Part shown: positions 11,301 through 23,300 of the stretch, in pieces
Layout: the number at the start of each line of letters is the position of its first letter
Numbering within the stretch: the stretch's first letter is position 1
Assembly (NCBI GenBank): GCA_014529385.2
Contig: CM043944.1
Span: 87,261,884 to 87,325,883, forward strand
DNA length: 64,000 bases
Source: Adiantum capillus-veneris
Taxonomy: Eukaryota; Streptophyta; Polypodiopsida; Polypodiales; Pteridaceae
Direction: 5' to 3'
The notes under the pieces: model-generated
What the model was told of the DNA's origin: nothing
Seen by the model: the letters and a program-made list of their open reading frames with translations, nothing else
Database searches by the model: none
Program-made: the position numbers and the translations under genes

Positions 11301-14300
11301 TCGTAAAGGCCAAACGTTGTTCTAAAAGCAGTCTTGTGCACATCCTCTAATCTAATGCGGATCTGATGGTACCCACTCTTTAGATCTATCCTGCTAAACA
11401 TAGCTGCTGCTCCTAATTTGTCCAGAATATCATCAATTCTAGGTATAGGGAACCTATTCTTGATGGTATTCTTGTTCAGTGCACGGTAGTCGATGCACAT
11501 ACGCCATGAGCCATCCTTTTTCTGCACCAACAACACTGGAGAACAGAATGGGGATGAATTGGGCTGAATCAGCCCCTTTTCTAACAACTCCTGTACTTGG
11601 CCCATTATCTCTTTCTGCTGAGCCGCACTAACCCTGTACGGAGGCTTATTTGGTGGGCTACCGCCTGGCACCAAATCTATCGCATTGTCCTCGGGTCTTT
11701 CTGGCGGTAATTGAGACAGTAATGAATCGGAAAAACAGTCACTATAATGTTGTGAAAACATTGACCTTTCTTTATCTACCACAGATAAATTTGATTCATC
11801 ACAATCTGACACTTCACGTGCAAAAACCAAGTACGCAGAAAGATGCTTTTTCATTACAGAAGTAATAGCAGAAGCTGATACAGTGGGAATAGACTCCCCT
11901 TTAAGCTTTACATCCAGAATGTGAGTCTTTCCCCTACTTTGTACAATGATCTTTTTGTTGTAGGCATCCATGATTCCCTGTACACGGAATAACCAAGGAA
12001 TACCTAACAACATATCACATCCGTCCAGTGGCATGATGTAAAATTCTTCAGCATCTACATAGGACTGGATATGTAGACGCAACTTTCCAATGATGGGTGT
12101 CACAACCTCTGTATGGCCAGGACATGCCAAACCTGCCTCTGTTGTATACCCAATCTCTTCAGGTCTGATTCCCAACTTTGAAGCCAATTCTGGGGAAATG
12201 AAGTTGGCTTTGGCACCTGGATCAAAGAAGATAAGCACTGTTTGATCCCTGACCTTTCCCCATGCTCTGCAAAGCTCACTTGCATCTGAATTTGGCTTGT
12301 CGCCCACCATATCTGGCACTAGACCAGCCATGGGCTTCTTTCCTTTCCTGTCCTCCTTGTCTTCAGAATCAGCTGGCCTTTTCTTTGTAGGACAGTTGTC
12401 AGCAATGTGGCCAGGCTGCTCACAGATAAAGCATTTGTTCTCTGACCCGAGGACCTTCTTTTGCTCTTCCGACTTGCGAGGAAAACGTCTTTTCCATTTC
12501 TTCGCTGGTCCCTTTTCTGATTCAGCCGTAGCTTTGTCTTTCCCTGCGTTGGCTGGCTCTTGAGTCACTTTTGGAGCCTCCTTGGCTGATCCTTCCTTGA
12601 CGCTAGTATTGAATTCACAATCTTCGCCCTTGAGCAAACCATTGCCAGTGTTTGCTACCTCGATGAGCTGCGTCAAAGTAGTGACTTTGGTCTTCGTGTA
12701 GTATTTTCTCAATCCTTTGGGTAGGCCACAACAGTATTTTTCAATCTGTTCTGTCAATGGCACAAACCTATAGGAAGTTACTGGAAGTAGAGCTTTCCAA
12801 AACTTCCGATTGTAATCATCCAGATTCTTACAAGTAGCAGCATTAAGCTGGTGCCATTCTGTCGTGACATCTGCTTCAAAGTCATCAGATAACCATGCTG
12901 TTGCAAAAATCTGCTTGAAGTAAATCCATGTGGACGGAGCTTGCCCTTGAAGCAATAAAGTTGTCCACCATTGTCCCGCATTCCCTGTCAAGAAAGTGGC
13001 TGCCTTGCGGACCTTTGAAGCCTCTGTAAAGTTTCCCCCTGCATAGGCCTTGTCAAACTGCTGGAGGAATGAGAGAGCCTTCTTCTTGTCATCAAACCCT
13101 GTAAAGGTCGTGAAAGTCACACCTTTGCCACCTTCTTTGTACGGAGTTTGCCTCTCCAACGGCGTTAAATTGTCATATGGAAGTGACTGAAACATGGGAA
13201 CACTGTTAGGGTTCATTTGTGTTCCCTGACCGCAATTAAGTTGACCTAGAAATGCCATATTTGGTTGCTGATTTGTAATTCCAGCCATACCAAAATTTGC
13301 CTGTGGCATCCCAAATTGGCCCTGAGTACTCTGAAACCCTGGTAGCATGCCCGTGACACCATACATCGGGTTAGGCATCATCGTTTGAGCACCCTCGAAC
13401 ACTGTTCCTGGCGTGTAAAACTGATTTCCAGGTGCATGACCAGCCATGCTCTGGAATACCGATCCACCTCCAAAATAGCCAAGGTGTACTGAAGGTGGTG
13501 GGAAGACTTGTTGCATAGCCTATAGGTTGCTTCCCTGCCCATTAGAACCAGCTATAGGCTGCTAAAAAGTGGCTGGCTGAACTGGTACAGCTTGAAAAAC
13601 TGACATCTCAGCCACCTGTGCTTGCACCTTAGGCACAGGTTGTGGAGACTACATGTTCTCCGTCAAGTGTACAGGTGTTTCCATTGACTGTGCAGTATGA
13701 ATCACCTGTGCTCGAGCCTTAACAGGCTTTTCAATATGATCCAGTGACCCAACTTGCTGAGACGGAACAGGAGGTTGCAGAAAGGCTAAAAACCTCGGGT
13801 TCTGCATTACTTGTGTGAACATAGCCACAGCAGTAGCCAACTGGGTCTTGAATATATCATCATCCGTCTGTGGTGGTCTTGAAGACTCACCCACTTCATG
13901 TGTCTATTGACCCTGTGAAGAGGAAACCTCTTCAGTCACATCATCTGGTCTGTTAGCCATAATTGCAATTCCCTGTGTCTGGTCTATGATCCCCTGTGTC
14001 TTCAAGCCCAAACTGACCAAGGCTCACTTCTATGGGAAAAAGTGATTTAATCCCGTCGATGGAACCATGAAACCGGCCTGTTCAATCCAAAAAGGGCGGT
14101 AGACTTTAACTTGAACCTTATTTGCTTTCACCCATTTAATTTGTCGTCCACTTTACCTGTACTTTCAAGACACAACAAAAGGGGAAGGGATCCAGGCTGC
14201 TAGATTGCACTTGTATGAGTAGACCGACACCAGATTGGCCCCTAACTTAGGCGCCCCTTTCGGTATTTCTTTATTGTTCAAAAGAGGGAATAAACGTTGT

Positions 14301-17300
14301 GGTTCCCTACAAGCTGCCCCGCACAAACTTGGCTGAAATTCAATTGTTCCGGCCCGATTTCGGCAACATAACTGTACTAGGACCCTTCACAATCAGTATT
14401 CCCACGCATTGAATGACTTTCCCGACGCATACGGGCACTTTGCAAAACCTCGCGAGAATCTGCAGCACGCTGAATTCTCTGTTTTCAGCCCCGAAAATGC
14501 GCCAGATCACCTGTACAGCAGTCCCCTCGCGTCCCCGAACCGCAGTGCGTAGCGTGCAGGGCATCACTCCTGGCACCGCACTGTACATAGGAGGGAAAGG
14601 AAGCACTCCATAGCTCTTAACCTGTGACAAAAGCTGAAAATGAGCCGCTCCCAGCTTAAAAATCAGCGCCACTTCTTGTTGCATGAGGAAAGTGCACTAG
14701 AAGGTGCCACTTGGCACATTTACAAGCATTTTCCCGTTTCGGGGTTGCCGCCTAAAAATCTCCCAACGGGTTGCCCAGTTGACTTCACGGCAGAGTAAGA
14801 AAATGTTCCCCTTGTCATTCTGGAGGTAATGTCCCAAAATAGCAGTTCCCTAAATTTTAGGAGATGCTGCCATTGTATCTTTCTAGGTCATCTGACCCCC
14901 TTTGTACACTGCAGCCACACCCAAAATTGAAATGTAGTCTCTGTAGCAAAGGATTCCACTCTAACCATAGTCTTTGTCCAACCTTAGTGCTCTCTTGCCC
15001 TCAGGCCTGGACTCCCTCTGGATAGTTCCACACTAGCTATGCAATGCAGGGCAGTTAGATTTCCCGAGAGGTGTTTCCAAAAAAAGTGAAAGTAAATAGA
15101 TAATAAGAAAGAAATCAACAAAAAGGATAGATAGTAGTCACACGCTGGTGACAGGACGCCCATTTCCGGGACGGGTGGGGATGGATGGAAAAAGGGTTGC
15201 CAAGTGGGAACGCAAGCAAAACATCCCGGGGACGGCAGGGGACGGTAGGGGATGGGAGGAGACTTTTTTTAAAAATTTGAAAACCTCATAATTTCTAGAG
15301 GCTAGTTTCTCTCCAATAGCCATATGTTTGAACTTTGAAGCACCCCAATGGCTATAAAAGCCACCCTTTGGGTCCTCATTTCTCGATGTTTTATTAGCAC
15401 ATTTGCATCTATATGACTCATGTTCTTTGGTCTATTTAGTGTAAATTTGTGGTCAAAGTGATGCTCTCTGTGCGTGGCATGTGTATAGGTCAAAAAATGC
15501 CAAAAAAACTCTTTTTTTTTTTTGCCTTCCCGACCCTCGTCTCCGTTTCCTGACTTTTGCCGTCCCGTCCCCGTCCCCGTTCTCGACCCCAACCCGCCGT
15601 CCCATGTAACTATGTGCGGATTACTCCCCATCCAAGCTAGCCTCGAAGATAGCACGTTTAGCTGCTGCGGCAGCATCTTTTCTCTCTCGCTCCCCATGAG
15701 GATAGTCTCATGGAACGTGCAGGGACTTGGTGGGCCCCAGTTTCAGCGTCAGCGGGGCCGACTACGTCAGGAGCTTCAGCGCTACCTTGTGGGAGGAGAG
15801 ATTGATCTCCTTATGCTCCAGGAGCATCATCTGTGTGAGAGCCGCATTAGACGTTGTGGTCAGCTCTTGCGTGGACGATATGATACTTTTTGGTCAACTG
15901 CTTTTGGACCTGGAGGCATCCAGGGTGGGATATGTATGACTATTGCGGATTCTTTGCAGCAGGCCATTGTGGGCAAAGGATTATTGTGCCAGGCAGGGCT
16001 CAGTGGATCACTATGCAGGTTCAAGGTTGCCTTGTGGGCTTCCTGAACATATATGCGCCCACTGTGGCGAGTGCACGAGCAGAGTTTTGGTCACAGATTG
16101 TTGAGTCTCTGCCGCAAGCAGAACATTGGTGCATAGGGGGTGACTTCAACATGTTGGAGGACCCTTCTGACAAGATTGGTGGTAGCCATGCTACTGTGCA
16201 TGGAGTTGAGCTGGCAGCTTGGGAGAGGTTTTGTATGACTTTGAGGGTCTCGCATGCGTGGCAGCACTCTAGTTTTGTGAGGTCCCCAGACAGCCTGGCC
16301 TTCTCTCGTTCGGACCGCAGAGTGGGAGGAGTGAATCTATCGCGGATAGATCGCTTCTACACTAGTGACCATTTCAGTGACTTGGGTGGGACAGTTGGCA
16401 TTTCGGCAGGGACCTCCTTCTCGGATCATGCACCAGTGATCCTCACAGTGGCAGACAGATAGAGGAGGGGGAGCATGATGCTTCGTATCCCTAAGAGGGT
16501 CTTGTTGGACTCTGCACTAAGAGAGCGAGTAGAGGCTCTCTTGACAAAGAGGTAGGACATGCAGGATTCTCCTGCTGACAGAGTGGCCTCAGGACTTGCT
16601 CAGATAAGTCGTTTCTTTCTCCAAGAGTCTTTGGCTCGCCTAGCTACAACGAGAGAGGAGGAGCAGCGTCTCAGACGGGGCGTTGCTTCCTTGCAGAGGA
16701 TGCAGGAGCAGCATCCAGACAGTCCTTGGTTGGAGGAGCAGCTACAGCAAGCTCGCCAAGAGCTTGTTAGCACAGAGGAACGGCGCCATGAGTTTGCTTT
16801 CCATCCACAGGTTTGCTTTCCATCCACAGGCATCTTAGTGGACACAGGTGGGTGACAGAGTGGGTGACTGGTGCTTTCTTCGAGGCAGTGGGACCTCGGC
16901 ATACGCATGCCAAGGTCAGTCAGTTGAGGAGGTCCGACAGGTCAGTTGCTTCTAAGCCAGAGGACATGCATGCAGTTGCTACTAACTTTTACCGTGAGTT
17001 ACTGTCTGCTGCAGAGCCTCAATCAGAGCGTCAAGATGCATGTAGGGAGCAGGTGTAGGCACAAATGCCTTGCCTTGTGACTGAGGAGATACGTCAGAGG
17101 CTTGAGCTGCCACTTCAGCTTGAGGAGTTGCACACGGCTCTTAGTGCACTCCCCCGTGGTAGCTGTCCAGGTGAGGATGGCTTGACTCCCAGTTTTTTCT
17201 TGGAGTACTGGGACTTGCTTGGCCCAGATCTCTGTAGTGCTTTTCAGTACATCTTGCACACAGGAGAGATGCCTGACAGCATGAGTGAGGGTCTCATCTA

Positions 17301-20300
17301 CCTCATTCCCAAGGAGGGTGGCTCCTTGGATGAGATTCGACAGTGGCGCCCCATAACCATCCTCAACTCAGCCTACAAAATTCTTGCCAAGGCTTTGAGT
17401 TTGAGGATCCAGCCACTTCTTGAGAGCCTTATACATGGGACTCAGACACGTTTTGTCAAGGAGCACAGTATCCTTGACAACATCTTTACTTTTTGAGAGG
17501 CTTCTGCCCTAGTGCGGCTCCGTGGTGAGGATCTAGTGATTCTGCTTCTCGATTTTGAGAAGGCCTACGACAGAGTTGACTGGGACTTCCTAGAGGGCAC
17601 TCTTCGCAGGATGGGCTTCTCAGATGCTTGGATCAGAGGGGTGTCAGCTTTATATAGACGGGCACACAGTCAGGTTCTTTTGTCTGGAAGTAGAGGTGAT
17701 CGTTTCATGCTCACACGTTTAGTCAGACAGGGCTGTCTTCTTGCCCCCTTCCTCTTTCTATTCTATGCTGAGGCGATGAGCAGGTTTTTGGTGTCGCAGC
17801 AGGTTGGTTTATGGGGTTTAGCACTCCCTATTCGGGGAGATGAGCTACTGGACGCTGAGTTTGCTGACGACTCAGCCTTGTACTTGGATGGCGAGGAGGC
17901 CAACCTTCACAGGTGTGAGCAGGCTCTTGAGAGCTTCTGTTGTGCATCTGGCGCACTGATCAACTGGAGAAAGACAGTCGCTTTTTCGGTTGGTAGTGCT
18001 CCTGTGCATCTGGCGCACTGATCAACTGGAGAAAGACAGTCGCTTTTTCGGTTGGTAGTGCTCCTGTGCCCGACTGGATGCTAAGTGAGGCTTTCAGGTG
18101 GATTCCCTCAGGGACTGCAGTTTGGTACTTGGGCTGTCAGGTTGGTTTGGACTTGTCTCCCGAGCAGCAGATTGCTCCCCTCCTCCTGTCTATCAGGAGG
18201 AAGTTATTACATTGGAGCTCCGCACGACTTTCTTTGGCTGGCAGAGTTGTAGTGGCCAATCAGGTGTTGTTGGCTACTATGTGGTACATCACTTCTTGCT
18301 GGATCTTCTCGAGTTCTTGTATCAACTAGGTAGAGCGGCTAATCAGGAATTTCCTTTGGTCAGGGCGAGACACTCTGATAGCCCGGGCCAAGCCACTAGC
18401 CCGGGCCAAAGTGGCTTGGCCCGGGGAGGGCTTGGGATCATAGACCCAGCACAGCAGAGCAGAGCCCTTCTTGGGAAGTTCATCGTCCGAGGTCTTCTTC
18501 CAGGTGAGGAGCCCTGGAAGGAGTTCTTGTTACAACGGCTTCGTGCTAGGGTGCCTCAGGCAGGAGGCCCAACCTTCGACCAGATGGATCTTCACAGAGA
18601 TGCGTAGAGTTGGTTTGAGCAGGAGACTGGAGGATCGCTTCGCTGTGGGGTTGCTTCGATCTTGGGAGCACTTGCGGCGTGGCCAAGAGCAGCATTAGCC
18701 TACTTGCACGAAGGAGCGCTTGCGACAACCCCTTGTTTGGAACCCCATGGTTAGCACTCAGAGAGGTCACTTGGTGGGTAGTCGGCCTCATGTTTCCTGG
18801 GGTTCCATGGCAGCGGGTCCAGCACGCTCTTTTTTTAGGTGACTGGTTACAGTTTTCAAGTTTGTCAGAGGAGCTACAAGGCTTTCAGCCACAGGGCATG
18901 AGAGGGGTGCAGAGCATGTGCCAGGACATCTCAAAGGCAGTACCAGCTGAGTGGCTCACGCCTCTCGAGTCAGCAGCGCCCACATGGATGGGCGCCTTCA
19001 CGCGACTGGAGGTTCTCATTTCTGTTCGGGCTTGCTCCAAGTTCCCTCCCTGTTTTTCGAGCTACATGGTGAGAGACGCTTACAGCGAGTTGCAGTAGAG
19101 GCCCCGCGCACTCAGAGAGGTCACTTGGTGGGTAGTCGGCCTCATGTTTCCTGGGGTTCCATGGCAGCGGGTCCAGCACGCTCTTTTTTTAGGTGATTGG
19201 TTACAGTTTTCAGGTTTGTCAGAGGAGCTACAGGGCTTTCAGCCACAGGGCATGAGAGGGGTGCAGAGCATGTGCCAGGACATCTCAGAGGCAGTACCAG
19301 CTGAGTGGCTCACGCCTCTCGAGTCAGCAGCGCCCACATGGATGGGAGCCTTCACGCGACTGGAGGTTCTCATTTCTGTTCGGGCTTGCTCCAAGTTCCC
19401 TCCCTGTTTTTCGAGCTACATGGTGAGGGACGCTTACAGCGAGTTGCAGTAGAGGCCCCGCGGGTGGCAGAGTGCTGTTTTCAGAGAATCCGAGTGGTGG
19501 GCATATGTGGGAGGACTTGTGTCATCGACCCTGACCCAGCTGCTCTTGCGACTGGACATTGGAGACTGTGGACTTGGGAGTGCTGTCCACTGGCACGAGT
19601 ACAGTGGGATCCTGGAGAGTGGCTCTGGAGGGACCCCTCCTCTTTTGCAGACCACCCAAGTGTCCCTTTCTTTCAGTACCTTGTTCGACTGGGATGTCAC
19701 ATACTGGTAGCACAGAGAGAGGCTCGCCTTGCTGCAGCACCTCATTGGTAGGAGGAGGGTCTCACAGTTGAATTCTTGGCAGCTTTTTGGGAGAGACTGT
19801 GGGCTCCAGACTGTCGAGGCGAGTCATTTTGTTTCAGTGGCTAGTCGCACACAGAGCTACAGCAGTTGGGAGTTGGCTTGTGCATAGTGGCCTCTCGTCC
19901 GCATGCACAGCTTGTGACCACCTTGTGGAGAGTGAGCAACACTGTCTTTGGGACTATCCCTTGGCACAGCAGGTGTGGCTTCGTGTTCTTCGGCTGATGC
20001 CTGCTCTTTCCACGGCTCGACAATACACTTTGGGGGCAGCTGCTTGGTCCACGCTCACGGGCCCGGCACTTCAGTTTGAGCTATCATCCACCAGCAGGAT
20101 GATAGTGATGCAGGGAGGGCGGCCTACGCTCCAGCCTGCCACAGAGCTTACTCCACAGGAGTGGTGCAGTGAGAGAGAGGTGTGTTGGGAGCTCATCAAT
20201 GGCCTAACACTCTGGTTCATCTGGCGGGCCCGTTGTTTCTGCATCTTCGAGGCGTGGCCTATACCACCAGCAGAGATTGTTCGGGATTTTTGGCTTGAGG

Positions 20301-23300
20301 ACAATTTGAGAGACTCCAGGGCAGTTCCGACCGCATGCGGGAGCGCAGAGAGGCTCTCCTTCAACTTTGGCATCCTGGGCCATTTTTCACCATGGACCAG
20401 GGTGTGCTCAGATGGCACTACCGTCCACCTGTGTGGCTCTTCCCTCCTCCCATTCCCCGATCTAGCCTCATTGTACATATGTTGTTTTTTCATTGGGAGA
20501 GTCTCCCCATCATGATTGTTGTAGTCCTCTCTTGTAGAGGAGGTTGTAGCCCTATGGGCAGTTTCATTAACTAATAGAAGGATCTTTTTCTCGGAAAAAA
20601 AAAAAGATAAACCTTGGCTCTGAAGATGTAGTGGTAGCATGTCCATGTGGCACATCAAGCCATGTGTACGTGATATCTTGTCCTCCTTAACGTGAGAGAA
20701 TGGTGGCAAACTCCAACGCTCACCTCAAGATTGTACTCCCTGAGACCAATTCACTCCTTGAAGAGTCACAAGGATTACAAGGTTGAAGGGAGGCTAAGTC
20801 TGACACCTTCCATGGTACACAAGACGAGGTTGATCCTTGCTTCCATTCCACAATTTGATACAGATTTTTTAGGAGGGAATTTCACCGAGGCATCCAAAAC
20901 GACAAAGGCCTCTTCTTTCTTTAAGGCAAATACATTACAATTCTGGTGCACTCTACTGATTCAACAACTTTTGCCAGTTTCTTTGGAAAAGCTGCAAGAC
21001 CTACTACAACTATGGACCAGCTCCACAGTATATGGCAAAACAGATAATTAGACATCTAATGAACGCAAAAAAACCCGGCAATAACTTACAGCATGGGCAG
21101 AAGCGATTTTGATGTTCTTCTCAACTGCATCAATTCCCACTACTTCAGCTCCCAGCCTTGCTAAAGGCTGATACACGCATATTATACATCAATCCAGCTT
21201 ATAAGTAATGATGGCAATTCTAAGAAATAACTAGTAGATGCAGGGGAAGGAAAATAAATGACACAATTCTCACAACAGTAATACCACCTCACTCAGAAGG
21301 CCACCTCCACAACCAACATCCAAGAATTTTAGCCCTTCAAAAGGCTTGGCACAGGAGGAATCTTTCCTGAAAGTACGCAAAGTGCCCATATTTAAGTATG
21401 ATGTGCTAGACAAAACACTACCTTGGAGAAAGCACAACTGTGAACAAGGAAACAGGAAGGTAATGGCTAAACAAGATATACTTGAAGTGTCTGCACAGTG
21501 CTGATCGGATAAAAGAAATCCTTGTGGGATTCATCATGTGAAGCGGCTTGAATGGTCCTTTGCTGTCCCACCTATCAACAAAAATGTCCATGTGATCCAA
21601 CAAAAGAAACAGAATCACAATTAAAAACTCAAAATCTTGCCTATTCACTCCAAGACTATAAAAACAACATATAACACAACACAGCATCAGAAACATAAAC
21701 CACATTGATTCTCGGTGGGCTTCTCCCTGTCTTAAAAATATAATGGACAGCGGTTTTCTTTCTGATTCCAAAGAAACACAACTGCCTTCGTCAAGCATCA
21801 TTGACAAGAGTGCTATCAGACCGTAGACAGATTCAGCAAGAGAGAGCAATGCATCCCATGAGATAAAAGTGACAGAAGTGAGCATTATATGCATGCATGT
21901 GACCTTTGATCCGGATCTTCTTGAATCAAGAGTCAGATAGATGATCACGAACTAGAATGAGAAACTTAAACTTGAACATCCTGATTTCTCTAATATATGA
22001 AATAAGATACATTCTGGCAACCTTATCTCTCCCTAACAATACATGACGGATACTTGTATTTGGATCAAACCATTTATGTGGCTCTCCCTACACAACGGGA
22101 TGAAGCAACCTCACACTTCTTATGTTGGGCATACAGATATTACATCAGTACTTTGCAAGCATGGGGAATAAATTTTTGTCCCACTCTTGGCACAGACATT
22201 AAAAAACATGTTCGAGTCTGTATTATGCAAAAACAAAGGTGGGGTCTGCACGTCAATCCCGCCCAATACCCCAAGAACCTTGAAAAGTATAACCATGGAC
22301 GTCATAATGCATGAAAATGGTGCAATCTGCAGAATAGCAGAGAAGGTTCAGTAAACAACACATTTCTTTCGAGTTCTAAAGACCGTCAAAGTGACCAGAT
22401 GGCAAGAGTGTTTCTTACGCAAATGTACAAGATGCCAAAGAATATCATCAATTCCCACCACCCGAAAATGACTAGCCTCTTTTGACAAACATTTTTTCAG
22501 AATTTGGACATCGAGTTGAAATATTCTTCGGCTTTCTACCCACAAACAGATTGACCGAGTGACATAGCTAAGTCCATGGTCCTAGACCTTCTTAATTGTT
22601 ATGTTTGTCTATGTCTCAGAAAGACAAACAGGCTAGAAGACATATTTAGTCTTAGTAGAGTTTGTATACATAGTTTTTCCATACTGCAAAACGATTACCG
22701 AAAGGGTGGAAAAAGTATGGTTTAGATTCCCGAGAAGCTCCATACGCTGGATAACGTTGTGACAATTTTTCCTATACATAGTATATTTAAATTTTGCATC
22801 TTCACTTAGGTTTCAAAAAGTGAAAAATAAATAATAGGAACAATGATTCCAAGGCCTTAGAGCAAGGGTTACATAAATCAAAGGTTGACTTAAATAGAGA
22901 AGCTTTCCATGCATGGGGTGGGCACATGGCTACCTAGGAGGTGTAGTTTCCCATAAAACTCACATGAGAGAGTTATGGGGCGTTTTCTCATGCATGGAAA
23001 GTCTAGTAGCCTTTATAGGAAGCCTCGTGCTTGTGAAGGGGGGTGAAAGATCTCGAGCCAATTCTAAGTGAGAAGAGGGTAGAGGTATGAGAGCTCACTA
23101 ACTGGGGCTAGCGAGGACAGGAGAGGAAGCATCCTTGTGAAAAACCATTTGTGCCTCAAATTTTTTAGTAGGGAGAGGTGCTTTATCTCTACACATCCAA
23201 TGACACTGTAAATGGAAGCTCATACACTGCGTTGGTGATTGGACCCTTCCTTGAATGTTGTCCTACTAAAAGCAACTTTGTTAAAAACAGGTGCTCTAAA

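Larger units (their letters stand above)
6908..15153 (-). mobile_element. Ty3/gypsy chromovirus C1, complete structure
   Basis: 8,246-bp element on the minus strand with two LTRs (TG...CA), PBS, polypurine tract and gag-pro-RT-RNase H-integrase-chromodomain order. The 5-bp target duplication GGACG is perfect at 6903-6907 and 15154-15158. The LTRs differ by scattered substitutions and one 349-bp deletion. Coding frames carry several premature stops and one 1-bp deletion, so this copy is not autonomous. Confidence 0.93.
6862..15614. mobile_element. hAT-like MITE (about 500 bp) split by chromovirus C1
   Basis: Left end 6862 CATAGTTACAGGGGACGG and right end 15614 (reverse complement CATAGTTACATGGGACGG) are terminal inverted repeats continuing as G/C-rich GGGACG repeats. 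Flanks are 8 bp, TAAGGATT (6854-6861) and TGCGGATT (15615-15622), a target duplication with two mismatches inside LINE ORF1. An 8-bp duplication fits the hAT superfamily. The element itself is 6862-6907 plus 15159-15614. It has no coding capacity. Confidence 0.75.
15696..20574 (+). pseudogene. LINE B ORF2: endonuclease, reverse transcriptase, zinc finger
   Basis: Starts [16 protein letters not shown] at 15696. The APE endonuclease runs to about 16460 ([34 protein letters not shown]), with a frameshift near 15985. A coiled Glu/Arg-rich linker follows (16560-16800). The reverse transcriptase spans about 17065-18000: [51 protein letters not shown] and the catalytic FADD near 17860. One TGA lies near 17494. 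A C-terminal zinc-binding region [16 protein letters not shown] is near 19900. Two tandem duplications (62 and 354 bp), plus frameshifts, inactivate it. Confidence 0.85.
5530..20605 (+). mobile_element. LINE copy B, split by nested insertions
   Basis: One LINE in two parts, 5530-6861 and 15623-20605, about 6.3 kb without the insertion. The parts join inside the same ORF1 segment that is continuous in copy A (GCTCGGAT...GGATTACTCCCC). It has ORF1 with a CCHC knuckle, ORF2 with endonuclease, reverse transcriptase and a C-terminal zf-RVT-like zinc finger, and ends in an 11-A tail at 20595-20605. It lies antisense to COQ3. Stops and duplications make it inactive. Confidence 0.85.
2600..21089 (-). 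other. COQ3: COQ3 intron 4, 18,490 bp
   Basis: Phase-0 intron between exon 4 (donor GTAAGT) and exon 5 (acceptor CTTGCAG). It is almost filled by two LINE copies in antisense orientation to COQ3, a hAT-like MITE and chromovirus C1. Confidence 0.88.

Noticed and set aside
21282-21300. Alternative exon 3 donor GA|GTGAGG
   Set aside because: It would remove bases needed for LLSE and break the frame with exon 4.
21418-21948. 176-codon minus-strand frame starting at 21948 as a gene
   Set aside because: It only encloses COQ3 exon 2 plus intron sequence; the upstream part has no similarity and the splice sites explain the conserved core.
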